64,000 nt of DNA from Gavia stellata (lineage: Eukaryota; Chordata; Aves; Gaviiformes; Gaviidae), in NCBI RefSeq assembly GCF_030936135.1, contig NC_082594.1, forward strand, positions 130,672,668-130,736,667, in the 5' to 3' direction. The notes beneath the pieces were generated by a model. It saw only the letters and a list, made by a program, of their open reading frames with translations, had not been told where the DNA came from and made no database searches. The stretch's first letter is position 1. Each line of letters opens with the position of its first letter. The translations under genes were made by a program, and so were the position numbers. This document shows, piece after piece, positions 13,801 to 23,028 of this stretch.

Positions 13801-16800
13801 ACAAAGTCACATAATAGGTAGTCCAGCCAAATCTTAGAGCAGGTAGTCTAATCCACCTTTGTGATACGTAATTTATTTCTGCATGGAAGTCTTATTGAAA
13901 CTAGCCTGCTATTACATTAGGGAAATTTGTATAAAAGTCCACAGCGTTTTTGAACGCTCCGCTAAAATGCAGTTAGCAGAGAAGCATGAAAGTAACAAAC
14001 GTCAAAGTTAAAGTCTGAGCACAATATCCTTAACATAAAAATTCTCCTGTGATTGCAGAGAAACAGGTGTCAAATAGGAAACTAGAAGGTGATCCTCAAT
14101 TCTGAGTACTTTCATTTGTTTCTGTCTATGGTTGAATGTTCTCAGAGATGAGAAAAAGACTTCTGAAAATTTACAAAAGATGGAAAGAGAGAAGAGGTCT
14201 GTGATGCTTAATCCACTGCACATTTACAGGACTACTAAATCATGTTTATTTTAACGGCTAGGTGAACATTGTTCATCATCATTCTTTACCAACAAGAACA
14301 ATTCTCAGTTTGCCCAAGCGCTGATGAGGTCTGAAAGCTAATGACTATGTTTTGAGACTAGTTTTCATAACATATGGCAAGGAATCACCTGCCATGTGAA
14401 ACAAAAGGATGGCTACCACTGAAAACCCTTTTCAGACAGTGACAGGTACTGCCTCTGTTAGCTAAGCTTAGGTTTGCTGCTACAGTTCAATATTCAAAAG
14501 CAAATTAAACAATGTATTTTCAGAGTGCTTCAGAATGCCTTGAGAACAAGCATTTTGATTCCCAGGTGACAAGCTTGTCTGCTAGCAGCCATAGCCCCTC
14601 AACCTTTGTTGTGTCAATCTTCCTTCCAGACAAGCTCTTCTTTAGCAACTTCTTGCCTCACCCTTTCAGCCCCTACGGCATTTTCACTGTTTAAATAAGC
14701 AGTGGCAGATAAGGATGTCCCTGCCAGAAAGAGAAATGTTCACCTTTCCATCAAAGGAAAATGCTAGACAGGGGGAGGAGAAGGCCAGATAGCAACAAGA
14801 ACACGAAGAACACACTTCTTTTTCACAACACAGTTCAACTCTGCGTCTGAACAGGAACCGTTTGCAAAGAGGCCTGCAGAATTACAGAGGGCATAGCCAG
14901 GCAATGAGGCTCAAATGTGCAACTGTATAGATCGGTTGATAAGTTAGACAGCCTACTCCAATCACTGCACGCACGCAGCACGTAGCGAAGAGAGAGTGTA
15001 TGCACATATGAAGTCAAATTATCCAACAAGAGGAGCAAATGTTGACCTATGTGCAAGAGCAGTTTCCCACTACTGCTGCAAACCATCTGCAGCAGGCTGA
15101 AAGTGCAGATTTAGCTCTCACCTCACGCATCAGAGTCAATTTCCTTTTCTCCAAGGAATCAGCAGCCAGTTGTTTTTGCTTCTTCCATTTTCTTTTCAGT
15201 GCTTTCTCTTGCAGTTCCAGATGTGCCAGTGCTTTGTTTTTTGATTTGTGTATTTCATGGCGACGCAGCTGCATGAACATGAAAGAAACCAATCTAAGGC
15301 AAAATTTGCAGGGTAATGCTAACAAGGTCTTCTTGATTTTATCATTCATGCGCTGAATACTATTTATGTTAACTTTATGGTAGTACCAATGACAGCCTCA
15401 TAAACATCCAGAAGTGCAAAATGCCACCAAGACCAGCCAAATCTAAAGCGGCTCCAAAGGTGAATGGGGAAAGTCTCAGTTCCCATCTGCCCTACACCAC
15501 TGACTCAGTAAGAGTTTTCTCAGTTGTAAAGGGAGGAAAAAAACAAACACTACCACCTGTAATATTCATAAAAAGACCTAATGCATTTTCCTGATTTAAC
15601 ACTGTTGGTCACCAGAGATATTCTCTCTCTTCTTCTAACAATGAGATATATATATATATATATATTCAGTCTAAATACAAATTAAACATGTAAGGTACTT
15701 GCTAAAGTGCCTGGAAGCTATCAAGCCATCCATTTGTAGAATCAAGTCTCTCTCTGCTATCGTGCCCGTCTGTCCTGACTAACCTGTCAAAATTTATAAG
15801 CAACAATAGCTCATACTGCCTATTCCATCCTGGTAATCAGTGCTATCAAGGAAAATTAAATGGAATTCATGTATTTTGTAATGAACAGGTCGCTCAGTAT
15901 AAAGAAATTATGTTAAATTGTTTAAATGAAAATTGAGTATCCTTAGAATTAGAGAGATTCCTACAATAAAGCATGTCTTTCAGTCCTTCCAGCAGAGATG
16001 AGACGTATCTTCAACTACTCCACTGGGTTTTTAAGTATTTATTTTTTTATGCTTTTATGACGATAACACACTTTATTGAAATAAAAACTATGGCTACTGC
16101 TTCCTAATGGAAACAGAAAACTCAAAAACACCAGCTGCCAGAGCTGGGGATGCATGATAACATAAAAAAATAACACTAAAGAGCCAGTATTTTCAGAAGC
16201 TTAAGAAGGGGTATTACACATTGGCAGAAAACATCCCCGTAAGTATGGGAAACACGGATGCTAGATAACCAGCTAAATCTCCTTGCTACAGAGAAGGAAC
16301 AGTGACTGATATTAAACTTACTATGTCCTCAGGAGTTGCACGGTGGACTGTCAAGTCCTGGACAGTATTCTGCAAACAGGAACCAGAGAGCACATCAAAA
16401 GCCAGAACTGAGGACGAAGTGGATTTTTTTCAAGTTTCATTAAAAAACCCTTCTAAATTACAGTGTAATTAGCATAAAACCATACAATGGTGCATTTTTA
16501 TGGGGCATTCCGCCCTCAGCGAGACAGGCAATCAGCAAAACTGATGCCCCTACCAAGGCTTCAGCCTGAAGCGCGGGCTGCCCGCGGGGAGACCCAACCT
16601 CAGGCAGCACCAAGGGCGCGAGAGGGGTCACGTCCACGCCACGCACAGGCAGCTCCCCCTCAAATCCACACACAAATCGGGGATCTCCGAACGGGAGCCC
16701 CCACGGAGGACGGGGACCCCTAAAGGGTCCCCCCAGCCGGCACGCCGGCGGGCACGGAGACTCCCCAGCCGGTAAAAGGCCACAGCGTGGCCCCTCCTGT

Positions 16801-17022
16801 CACCGGGGAGAAGCCAGCCCGCCGCCGGGCCCGCCTCGCCGCCCGCAAGCCGGAGGAGGAGGACGGGAAGAGCCGTCGAGGCCGGCGCAGGCCCGCGGCC
16901 TGCCTCGGCACCCGGGAAGGGGAAGCACTTACGTCCCAGTCCCGCTTAACCGCCGCCGGCGGCGGCTTCCTGGGGCCCTTCCTGCCGGGGCCGCGGGGCC
17001 GCGGCCCGCGCAGCAGCGACAT
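1654..17022 (-). CDS. SPICE1: SPICE1 gene, 5' part (11 coding exons, 3' end outside window)
   Basis: Spindle and centriole associated protein 1 is a coiled-coil protein of centrioles and mitotic spindles, needed in mammals for centriole duplication, spindle integrity and chromosome congression. Eleven minus-strand segments with splice signals match the human protein in order. They include a basic N-terminus, the conserved [16 protein letters not shown] and [10 protein letters not shown] blocks, [46 protein letters not shown] and TDEQLISLT. Joined phases give 479 codons plus one base without a stop. The human protein is about 855 residues, so roughly 45 % (the large C-terminal exons) lies left of the window. 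Predicted helical or coiled-coil stretches are residues 60-80, 315-345 and 375-430. Exons lie at 16933-17022, 16322-16369, 15122-15268, 10987-11089, 10092-10213, 8366-8463, 7922-8064, 7543-7683, 6478-6743, 2483-2614 and 1654-1801. Identity is firm; the last donor is the least certain boundary. Confidence 0.95.
2483..2614 (-). CDS. SPICE1: SPICE1 exon 10 (residues 387-430)
   Basis: 132 bases, phase 0 on both sides. Encodes a continuous charged helix that includes [20 protein letters not shown]. Human has [20 protein letters not shown] at the same place, so this is a conserved coiled coil. The acceptor is CTCTTTAG and the donor is CAG|GTACTG. Skipping would preserve the frame but remove six heptads. 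Confidence 0.94.
2615..6477. other. SPICE1 intron 9, 3.9 kb
   Basis: AT-rich intron without recognised coding or RNA genes. It holds A-runs near 5629-5638 and 5654-5668 and a T/A run at 5942-5964. No CR1 end with the typical octamer was seen. Confidence 0.6.
6478..6743 (-). CDS. SPICE1: SPICE1 exon 9 (residues 299-386)
   Basis: 266 bases, the longest SPICE1 exon here. Reads a basic start (KRKQ), a Ser/Asp/Arg-rich linker, [20 protein letters not shown], then [20 protein letters not shown]. These match the human EVEHEMEEYERWTGREV and [22 protein letters not shown] blocks. The acceptor is CCCCACAG and the donor is GAG|GTGAGA. Likely coiled-coil or helical core. Confidence 0.95.
7543..7683 (-). 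CDS. SPICE1: SPICE1 exon 8 (residues 252-297)
   Basis: 141 bases encoding [15 protein letters not shown], an acidic linker and [16 protein letters not shown]. It aligns with human LNATNAVKRLQTRLQ and VGHVLNSRKQKQ. The acceptor is AAATTAG. The donor that keeps frame with exon 9 is AAAAA|GTTTAG, which is weak. The nearby GTACTT site would shift the frame. Confidence 0.88.
7922..8064 (-). CDS. SPICE1: SPICE1 exon 7 (residues 204-250)
   Basis: 143 bases reading [17 protein letters not shown] and then a Thr/Pro-rich [10 protein letters not shown]. It aligns with human FLQQLTEENSELISKLW and TPPGTPSS. The Ser/Thr-Pro pairs could be mitotic kinase sites (inference only). The acceptor is ATGCAG and the donor is TCAG|GTTGGA, phase 1, which is not a strong donor. 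Confidence 0.92.
8366..8463 (-). CDS. SPICE1: SPICE1 exon 6 (residues 171-202)
   Basis: 98 bases encoding an acidic stretch starting [10 protein letters not shown] and ending SSINSD. It corresponds to the human ALNDVDGEEEG…NSQSNTNTD segment, which is poorly conserved. The acceptor ends CTAAAAAG|GCG with its pyrimidine tract set slightly upstream. The donor is ACAG|GTCAGT. Confidence 0.87.
8464..10091. other. SPICE1 intron 5, 1.6 kb
   Basis: No gene recognised. The intron contains an AAAG-rich run near 8609-8632 and a perfect 9-bp inverted repeat at 9620-9640. Confidence 0.6.
9620..9640. repeat. short perfect hairpin
   Basis: GTACCCCAT, loop ACA, ATGGGGTAC: nine perfect base pairs with a 3-base loop. 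The left arm also overlaps the palindrome GGGGTACCCC. It lies within a SPICE1 intron and no function is known. Confidence 0.7.
10092..10213 (-). CDS. SPICE1: SPICE1 exon 5 (residues 131-170)
   Basis: 122 bases. The first two complete the Gly of GFPNVTMAP, followed by SSQGPIV and SESVMDSQ. These match human GFPNVTVAP, SSQGPIV and NESVIEPQ. The acceptor is CCTCTAG and the donor is CAG|GTAATG. Confidence 0.94.
10987..11089 (-). CDS. SPICE1: SPICE1 exon 4 (residues 96-129)
   Basis: 103 bases reading [20 protein letters not shown] and on to an Arg/Thr-rich end. It aligns with human ILSDQYQMQDVLEKSD. The acceptor is ACTTTCAG and the donor is ACAG|GTAGAC, phase 1. It carries a slightly longer, more Arg/Thr-rich tail before GFPNV than the human protein. 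Confidence 0.94.
11090..15121. other. SPICE1 intron 3, 4.0 kb
   Basis: No coding exon recognised. The only identifiable content is a decayed reverse-transcriptase remnant on the minus strand near 12890-13015 (separate entry). The rest is AT-rich unique-looking sequence. Confidence 0.55.
12890..13015 (-). repeat. fossil CR1/L3-type LINE reverse-transcriptase fragment
   Basis: Read on the minus strand, 12915-12945 gives …[10 protein letters not shown]. This corresponds to the catalytic-core block KFADDTKLG of CR1-type reverse transcriptases. Just before it in the sense direction, near 12975-13025, there is a degraded version of the GVPQGSVLGPVLFN block, readable as VGGFRISPV and interrupted by stops. 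The catalytic Asp pair is partly lost, so this is an inactive remnant. The extent is approximate. Confidence 0.6.
15122..15268 (-). CDS. SPICE1: SPICE1 exon 3 (residues 47-95)
   Basis: 147 bases, phase 0 on both sides. Reads [20 protein letters not shown], then a strongly basic helix ending [10 protein letters not shown]. It matches human [19 protein letters not shown] closely. The heptad-like Lys/Leu/Glu pattern suggests a helical segment. The acceptor is TTCATGCAG and the donor is GTGAGA. Confidence 0.95.
15646..15665. repeat. (AT)10 microsatellite
   Basis: Twenty bases of alternating A and T, in the SPICE1 intron between exons 2 and 3. Confidence 0.95.
16322..16369 (-). CDS. SPICE1: SPICE1 exon 2 (residues 31-46)
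   Basis: A 48-base exon, phase 0 on both sides, reading [16 protein letters not shown]. This is nearly identical to the human block [16 protein letters not shown]. The acceptor is CTGTTTGCAG and the donor is GTAAGT. Skipping it would keep the frame. Confidence 0.95.
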
Positions 17023-17520
17023 CGCCGGCCCCGCCGCGGAAGGGGGCGGAAGCGGCGCCGCGGTGGAGGCTCGAGCGGGCCGCGCGCGCCTCCGCCCGCC
17101 GCCGTTGCCATGGGGACGGAGCCTCCCCCCCCCCCCCCCTTTTTCTCCCCGCCCTGAGGGGAGGAACGCGGCAACGACTCTCCCCGCCCCGCGCGCCGCC
17201 GCCGGCCGCCGCTCCCCTCAGGACACACACCCCCCCCCCGCCCGAAACCCCCTCCCTATGAACGCCCCCCTCATCCTCCTTCAGCCGCACCTCACGCCCT
17301 GGTCCCGCCGCCGGCCCCTCCACCCGGGTAGGTACCGCCGGTGCCTGCGGCTCCCTCTCTTCCCGGGTTTTCTGTGAGGAAGCAGCCGCCGCCCTGCCCG
17401 CCCCTGGGCGACAGCTCGGGGGTGCAGAGGACACCCCCCCCCGAAGCAGGGCAGTGCCTTGGTCGCTCCGGCCTTGTGCGAAGGGGGATCTTTATACGCC
17501 GCAGGGAAAAGGCGCATGAG
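16550..17520. promoter_or_regulatory. CpG island at the SPICE1 5' end
   Basis: Base composition switches abruptly from AT-rich intron to a very GC- and CpG-rich segment spanning SPICE1 exon 1 and sequence upstream of it. It includes C-runs at 17125-17139 and around 17229-17238. No TATA box is evident upstream of the start codon. This is the likely SPICE1 promoter; the transcription start cannot be placed from sequence alone. Confidence 0.8.
16933..17022 (-). CDS. SPICE1: SPICE1 exon 1 (residues 1-30, start codon)
   Basis: Encodes a short Arg/Pro/Lys-rich N-terminus ending AAVKRDWD, which aligns with the human sequence just before WDNTV. The ATG at 17022 was chosen because the human protein also begins MS about 30 residues before this splice site. 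Position -3 is G. The donor is GAC|GTAAGT, phase 0. The exon lies inside a CpG island. An out-of-frame ATG sits 89 bases upstream at 17111. Confidence 0.9.
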
Positions 17521-17582
17521 CTGCTCCTAGCCCTGTCGCTCTTCCATGACATCCACCTCTCACCTTAATTTTTCCACTTGCT

Positions 17583-18038
17583 CAGAATCACAGAATCACT
17601 AAGGTTGGAAAAGACCTGTAAGACCATCAAGTCCAACCATCAACCCAACCCCACCATGCCCACTAAACCATGTCCCACAGTGCCACGTCCACACGTTCCT
17701 TGAACACCTCCAGGGATGGTGACTCCACCACCTCCCTGGGCAGCCTCTTCCAGTGCTTCACCACTCTCTCAGGAAAGAAATACTTCCTAATATCCAGTCT
17801 AAACCTCCCCTGGCGCAACTTGAGGCCGTTTCCGCTTGCCCTGTCGCTAGTCACTTGGGAGAAGAGACCAACACCTCACCACAACCTCCTTTCAGGTAGT
17901 TGTAGAGAGCGATAAGGTCTCCCCTGAGCCTCCTCTTCTCCAGACTGAACAACCCCAGCTCCCTCAGCCGCTCCTCATCAGACTTGTGCTCCAGACCCCT
18001 CACCAGCTCCGTCGCCCTTCTCTGGACATGCTCCAGCA
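17583..18038 (-). mobile_element. CR1 LINE, 3' end (minus orientation), well preserved
   Basis: Plus-strand AGAATCACAGAATCAC at 17585 is the reverse complement of the CR1 3' terminal octamers. Read on the minus strand, the element carries the C-terminus of CR1 ORF2 as an open frame ([20 protein letters not shown], then [20 protein letters not shown]) and continues into the CR1 3' UTR. The frame contains few obvious lesions, so it is among the younger CR1 pieces here. It is 5'-truncated, as is usual for CR1, and lies about 0.6 kb from SPICE1 exon 1. Confidence 0.93.
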
Positions 18039-19785
18039 ACCCCCTGTTTTATTTATTAATGAAACTCATTTCATTAATATCCCTTCTTGCTGCAGCTACC
18101 CTCCCAAGCCATGTCTCAACGTCCCTCTGAGAAAGCCTTGGAAATTTCCCCATGCGAAAATGTATTTCAGATCCTATTATGGGTGATTAAGAGCAGAATG
18201 TCACACAAGCTATTAACTTAAGGCGACATCAAATTAAAGGGTGGCCCTTGACTGTGTTTTAACAAACAGCTCTCATTAGCAGTGCCACAGAGGAAGGGTG
18301 CCCCAACCCACAAGGAATTTCCAGCTTCCACAAAGCAACTGGCTGTTCTTAAACAAGTCATTTAGCTCACATATGAGCACAATATATTTCCTATAGTCTT
18401 GCCCCACAAATATGCCACAGATCCTCCATGTCCCTGTCACATGGAGACAAGATGTAAATTACTCTGAAGGGTTAGAGTTAACATTTTGTATTACAGTGTG
18501 AGCTTAATATTTTGTCTGTTGGAGGTGGAAAGTGAAGACGTAGGGTTTATCAGCTGTTCATTCAAAACTCCTTCCTTACTTAAAGAGAAAAATCCCCTTT
18601 CACCAAGATTTTCTGGTGCTTAAGGTCCTCTTCAGCCTAATTCTGGCTTCACCAACATCACTGTAAAAAGATTCATGTGAAGGTGCAGATGGTAATGGTT
18701 AATGTGCTGAGGGAAGGAATTGCGTTGCATGTGATACAAAAAGAGGATTGACGTTATGGAGGGAGAAAAAAAGTGACAGAAATACTATCAGCAGCTGCCT
18801 CTGCTGAAGTGCTGCAGATGTGGCTGAGGTTTTTTTATGCTAGAGGTTGCACCTGAACTTCAGTTTCCATGTGGACACTAAACATAGATACCCTATGCAA
18901 CCTGAAACCGAATATCAGAGTTCAGCCTGTGGTAAAACAAATCCTTGATCCTAGGCACACGTGCAAGGCAATGCACTGGATTTGTTGCTCTCTGTTTATT
19001 TGAAAAATTGGAACCCAAAGGCATAAATTAAGGGCGCATCTGGAATTTTCTCCTAACATGGCTGTAAATTGTCTTGAAGAACAAGGTCTACTGGAAAGAG
19101 AAGAAAGCAATAAAGGCACAATTAGATCCATACATCATCCACTTTGAAACCTCTTAAACCTCTCTGCTGTTATTAATGACAATCAAATATAAATGTTAAA
19201 TACCTAATACAAGCAAACATAATACAATCCAGAGACACTTCTTGTTCCACCAGCCTATTTTCAAACACTTCAGCCACCTATAAGAAAATGGGGAGCAGGT
19301 TCTAGCAAACGTCTTAAAAGCCTGTCTGCCTTTCAGTTCTTGTTCTTCATGCTGCATTTACAGCAGAGTCTGAAAATGTTGCGTTATCTCTGCAGAAGCC
19401 AGCCGAGCATCTACAGCATCTATTTACTCGCGGTGGAGCTTACATAAGATGGAGACTACATATTCAAATGACAGTGGTTTAAAACCATCAGGTTTCCAAA
19501 CAATTTGGTTTGTTATACGTTTATACTCTCTTCTTTCCCCTTCCAAGCTAGTATGATTTGGGGAATTCCTTTGTAATTAAGAACCTTCCTCTATCCTGGA
19601 TGTTTTTGCAGCACTGGTTACCAGGAGAAATGTCATTTCCTTACTGTGTTTTTTTCCAATAGCAGTGAGATTTTCTACTTTTGTGCTATAGCAAAAAAAA
19701 AAAAAAAAAGCCCAAACCCGCACTCTTGTGAGCCTGTGGTTCAGCACAGTTCCTCCTTCCTCGCAGACACTCACAACCCTGGGCT

Positions 19786-20090
19786 TTGCTTATGCTGATG
19801 ACGGGGCTGTGTCCGGCCCCGATTGCCATCACCCAACCTGACTCGCTAACTTACGTTCCCGGCTTGACCTCAGACCTATCCTATTGCCACAGACTTGTCT
19901 GGCGATCTGCACTCCTTGTTGACCCCAACTGCTATCTCCAGGCCTGCCCTGCTCGCCTTGCTCAGGTCCTGCGGGATGGGGCCTTGGCCAGTGAGGTCCC
20001 TGCTCCGCTGGCCGTGGTACGGCACTCGGCTCCCTGTCCCTTAGGGAGCAGCATGGCCCTCGCTGTCCCCTGACACCACACCACTGTGGC
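19786..20090. repeat. unidentified C-rich segment, possible old repeat
   Basis: A pyrimidine-rich, GC-richer block set between AT-rich flanks. It contains repeated CTGACT/TTGACC/CAGACC-like words. The composition and phrase structure resemble 5' parts of old interspersed repeats, but I cannot assign a family. It is open in one plus frame for 95 codons, which is not evidence of coding in such sequence. The fossil reverse-transcriptase fragment begins about 300 bases further on. Confidence 0.25.
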
Positions 20091-20384
20091 ACATACAAGA
20101 ATACCAGACCACTTCCACTGACCCAGACCCATGGTCTGTCTGGATCACCATCTTGTGCCTTACAGGGACTAGTTCTTTCTTCCAAAATACATGCTGCCAT
20201 TCAAGAACAAGATCCAGGTGGAAGTGAAAAGGGAAAACAGGCTACCCATCTTTATTGAAGAGGCTGAGTGAAGAGTCATAAATCAGCCAACCTCCATTTG
20301 TTATCTGGAAAGACAATGAAACAAGCTGTTCGGCAATCGGTGTGCAAGCAACTAAATAACAATAAAGTGATGAGAAACAGGCAG

Positions 20385-20860
20385 TGTGCATTCGTCCAGA
20401 ACAAATCATGTCAAAATAACCTAATTTATTTCTTTGCCGAGATAACTGACTTAGTAGGTGCTGAAAGGAATAGAAACATATTTTGACTTCAGCAGGGCTT
20501 TTAACATTGCCTTGAACACCACTCTCATAAAGGCAAATAGAGCTCGGGCGGAATTAACATGAGGGGGGGTGTGATTGAAAAGCAATTCCCAAACTGTAGC
20601 AGTGGATATTTTCCTGTCAATAGGAAGGTATATCAAATTAAGATCTGTCTGCTAGGATTGATTACTTTAATTAGTGATTTGAATAGTGGAATTGACCTTT
20701 GACTTCAAACTTCTGCAAATAACACCGAGTTGGGTAGTACCGCACCTTGGAGGCAAGGATTTGAACCAAGGTTTAACATTGCTAAATCCCGGAAAGAACC
20801 TTGAAACACTGAGGTGAAATTCAATAAAGACAAGCACAAAGTATTACACTTTGAAAAGAA
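20385..20860 (+). repeat. fossil CR1/L3-type LINE ORF2 fragment
   Basis: Several blocks of a CR1-type reverse transcriptase can be read in order on the plus strand, in shifted frames and with stops. CQNNLIYFFAEITDLV near 20410 corresponds to the usual CQTNLISFFDRVTGLV. Near 20480 there is a remnant of YLDFSKAFDTV. SDLNSGIDL is followed by TSANNTELG at 20670-20735, in place of the catalytic …FADDTKLG. KFNKDKHKVLHF is near 20815-20855. The catalytic FADD has become SANN and the frame is broken many times. Confidence 0.7.
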
Positions 20861-22733
20861 AACTTGACTCCTCAAATTCAAAATGAGGAAAAATGTGTAC
20901 TCTCTGGTAAGATACCAAAACGTACATCCACTCAGGGCAAGTACTTTAAGAAATCCATAATTCTGCATTGGAAAGTAGACTATATGGAGAGCCACTTCTT
21001 TATCTTGAAGACAACACAACTAGGGAGGGACAACGCACTGACACGACATTCATCTCCTGATTTGAAATATGCACGGCACCAAATGACACAAAAATTATTT
21101 GCAGCTGCCAGAACTACCTTGGTTTGCAGAATACCGGCCTTGTGCCACCTGTCACATTGCTCCGAGCAACTGGCATGGCCCTGACATGCTTTCACTTTGC
21201 CATACCTCCTCTTGTTCCCCGAATCCTCTCCTCTCTGGGAGAAGACATGCTCCCCAGCCTCTTCCCTCCAGCACGTGCTAGAGGGCTGCTGGACCTGCCG
21301 GAGGGACGTGTGGGTCTGCAGAAGACAGTGGGTGAGAAGGGAGCTGTAGGCTTCAGGAGCCCTGGGCTCTCCAGGGTGGGGAGGGGAAGCCACAAGTCTC
21401 CCAGTGCCACCACTGCTTGAAAGTCCCCCAGGAAAGGTCACACCGTGTCCTGGTAAGAGGCAAGGCAGAGTTACAAGAGCTCAGAGGTGACATTGCACAG
21501 GTCTCCTGGTCTGCGCAGCATGGCACTTCAGGCTGAAAGGCAAACTTCGTGTTGGAGTGTCCACCTTCCAGCAGATCTCAAATGGGGGTTTTCGCCCTTA
21601 ATGCCACTTCTTGGGACTCTTGACAAAAGGCAGGGTGACTTGGATGGCAGCCTACTTCAGGACAAACACAGAAATCACTGACAATTGTTTTGCTTTTTTC
21701 TCTTGGCAGAGATCACACAAAGGTCCGAAGGTCAAAATGACGGCATAGCATGCCGACTCATTTTGCTGAGCTTTGCAACTTTTCCTCCAAAGATGACGAG
21801 TGACCCCCAGGAAATCTCTCAGTCTTGAAAACAAACCCCACAACTTGGAAAGCTTCTGTGGCCAGAGTCACCGCAGCTGAAGACTGCAGGCTGGCTTTAT
21901 AAAACTGCGGCTCCTACAAGTTCATCCTCAGTCCGAAAAACCTTTCAGGTTGCTTTCTAGTAACGCTCTTTTCTCTGACTCAAAAGTTCCTCCCTCCACC
22001 ACGGGATCTGCCCCATTTCCCAGGCGTGTTTTCAACAGAAGAACATAGGAGGGGTAAACGATGAGAGAGGGACCCCTGGCCCTTCCACAGCCCAACAGTA
22101 TCGCTCTTGTCTTGCTGAAAAAGTTAAGAGTGCCACATTATTGTTTGTAGCAGTTTCGTGAACGACTCAAAGAATATAAGATGCACCAAGCCACGCTTGA
22201 ATTAACGAAACGACATTTTGCTGCAGCCTTTCACACCTTTGGACTGAACTAAAAGACGAGGGTATTTATCCCAAAGTCGCGAGCAGCCAAAAATAAAGGT
22301 TGGGGATGGCCCTACATGAGATGCGCTGCAGGTGCGAGGTGCCGCTCCAGTGAGCCAGCGGAGCGCGGGGCGAGGGTGCCCCTGACTCGGCGGGCCGGGG
22401 GTGTTGAAGCCCTGCGGATGCCGCTGCTCCGTCCCCATGTGCCTGACGATGCCAACGTGCCCCTAAGCTCACAGCACAGCTCCCCAAGGGGAAAAGCTCC
22501 CTGACAACCGTCTGACAAGGCCGGCTCGGAATTTGGGGCCGGGCACAGCGAGGAGACCCTCCTCCCCGGGGCCGGCCAGCCCGCCGGCCTCCCTTCCCTT
22601 CCCCTCCCCTCCCCTCCCCGCCGGCCGGCGGAGGGTCCTTCCCCGGGGAAAGTTGCTCGGCGCCCCCCGGCCGAGGGGCGGGGGTGTCCGGGGCTGCCTC
22701 CCCGCCTCCCCCGGCGCCTCTGCGTGTCGCCGA

Positions 22734-22762
22734 GCTATTTATTTAAATTGCAAATAAAGCGC
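22734..22762 (+). promoter_or_regulatory. AT-rich TATA-like/octamer-like element in the SIDT1 promoter
   Basis: An abrupt island of A and T (TATTTATTTAAATTGCAAAT) inside otherwise almost pure G+C, about 75-105 bases before the SIDT1 ATG. It contains a TATA-like TATTTA and, on the opposite strand, ATTTGCAAT, one base from the POU octamer ATTTGCAT. Its role as core promoter is inferred from position only. Confidence 0.45.
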
Positions 22763-22836
22763 CTCGGCGCCCGCCCTGCCGGGGAGAGACAGTCCGGGTG
22801 CCGCACCGGGCGGCCGGCAGCGGCAGGGACGAGCCC

Positions 22837-23028
22837 ATGGCCGGGGGGGCGACGGCGGCCCCGGCCCCCGGGGCTCTGCTCTGCGCCCTGCTCTGGGCGG
22901 CGGCGGCGGCGGGGGGCGGCCCCGGGGGCAGCCCCGCGCCCGGCGCCTTCGGCCGCGTCTACCGGGGCGCCGTGAACATCAGCGCGGAGCGGGTCTACGC
23001 CTTCGCCTACAGCAGCCAGCCCGGGCAG
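22837..23028 (+). CDS. SIDT1: SIDT1 exon 1 (residues 1-64, start codon, signal peptide)
   Basis: The ATG at 22837 (GAGCCCATGG) opens an Ala/Gly-rich N-terminus with a hydrophobic core [15 protein letters not shown], consistent with a signal peptide. It is followed by the conserved [16 protein letters not shown] and SSQPGQ (human VYSGVVNLSTENIYSF and TSQPDQ). No in-frame ATG occurs just upstream. The donor is CAG|GTAGGA, phase 0. The exon lies wholly within the CpG island. The signal region is only loosely conserved, so the start rests on position and length. Confidence 0.9.

Larger units (their letters stand above)
17023..22836. other. intergenic region between divergent SPICE1 and SIDT1
   Basis: 5.8 kb separate the two start codons. 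Contents: the SPICE1 CpG island, a CR1 3' end, about 1.7 kb of unremarkable AT-rich sequence, an A17 run near 19693, a C-rich unidentified block (19786-20090), a fossil LINE fragment (20385-20860) and then the SIDT1 CpG island. No further gene was recognised. Confidence 0.7.

Noticed and set aside
16787..17377. Long Pro/Arg/Ala-rich open frames on both strands in the SPICE1 CpG island
   Set aside because: High GC removes stop codons, so such frames arise by composition. Only the 90-base SPICE1 exon is supported by homology and a splice site.
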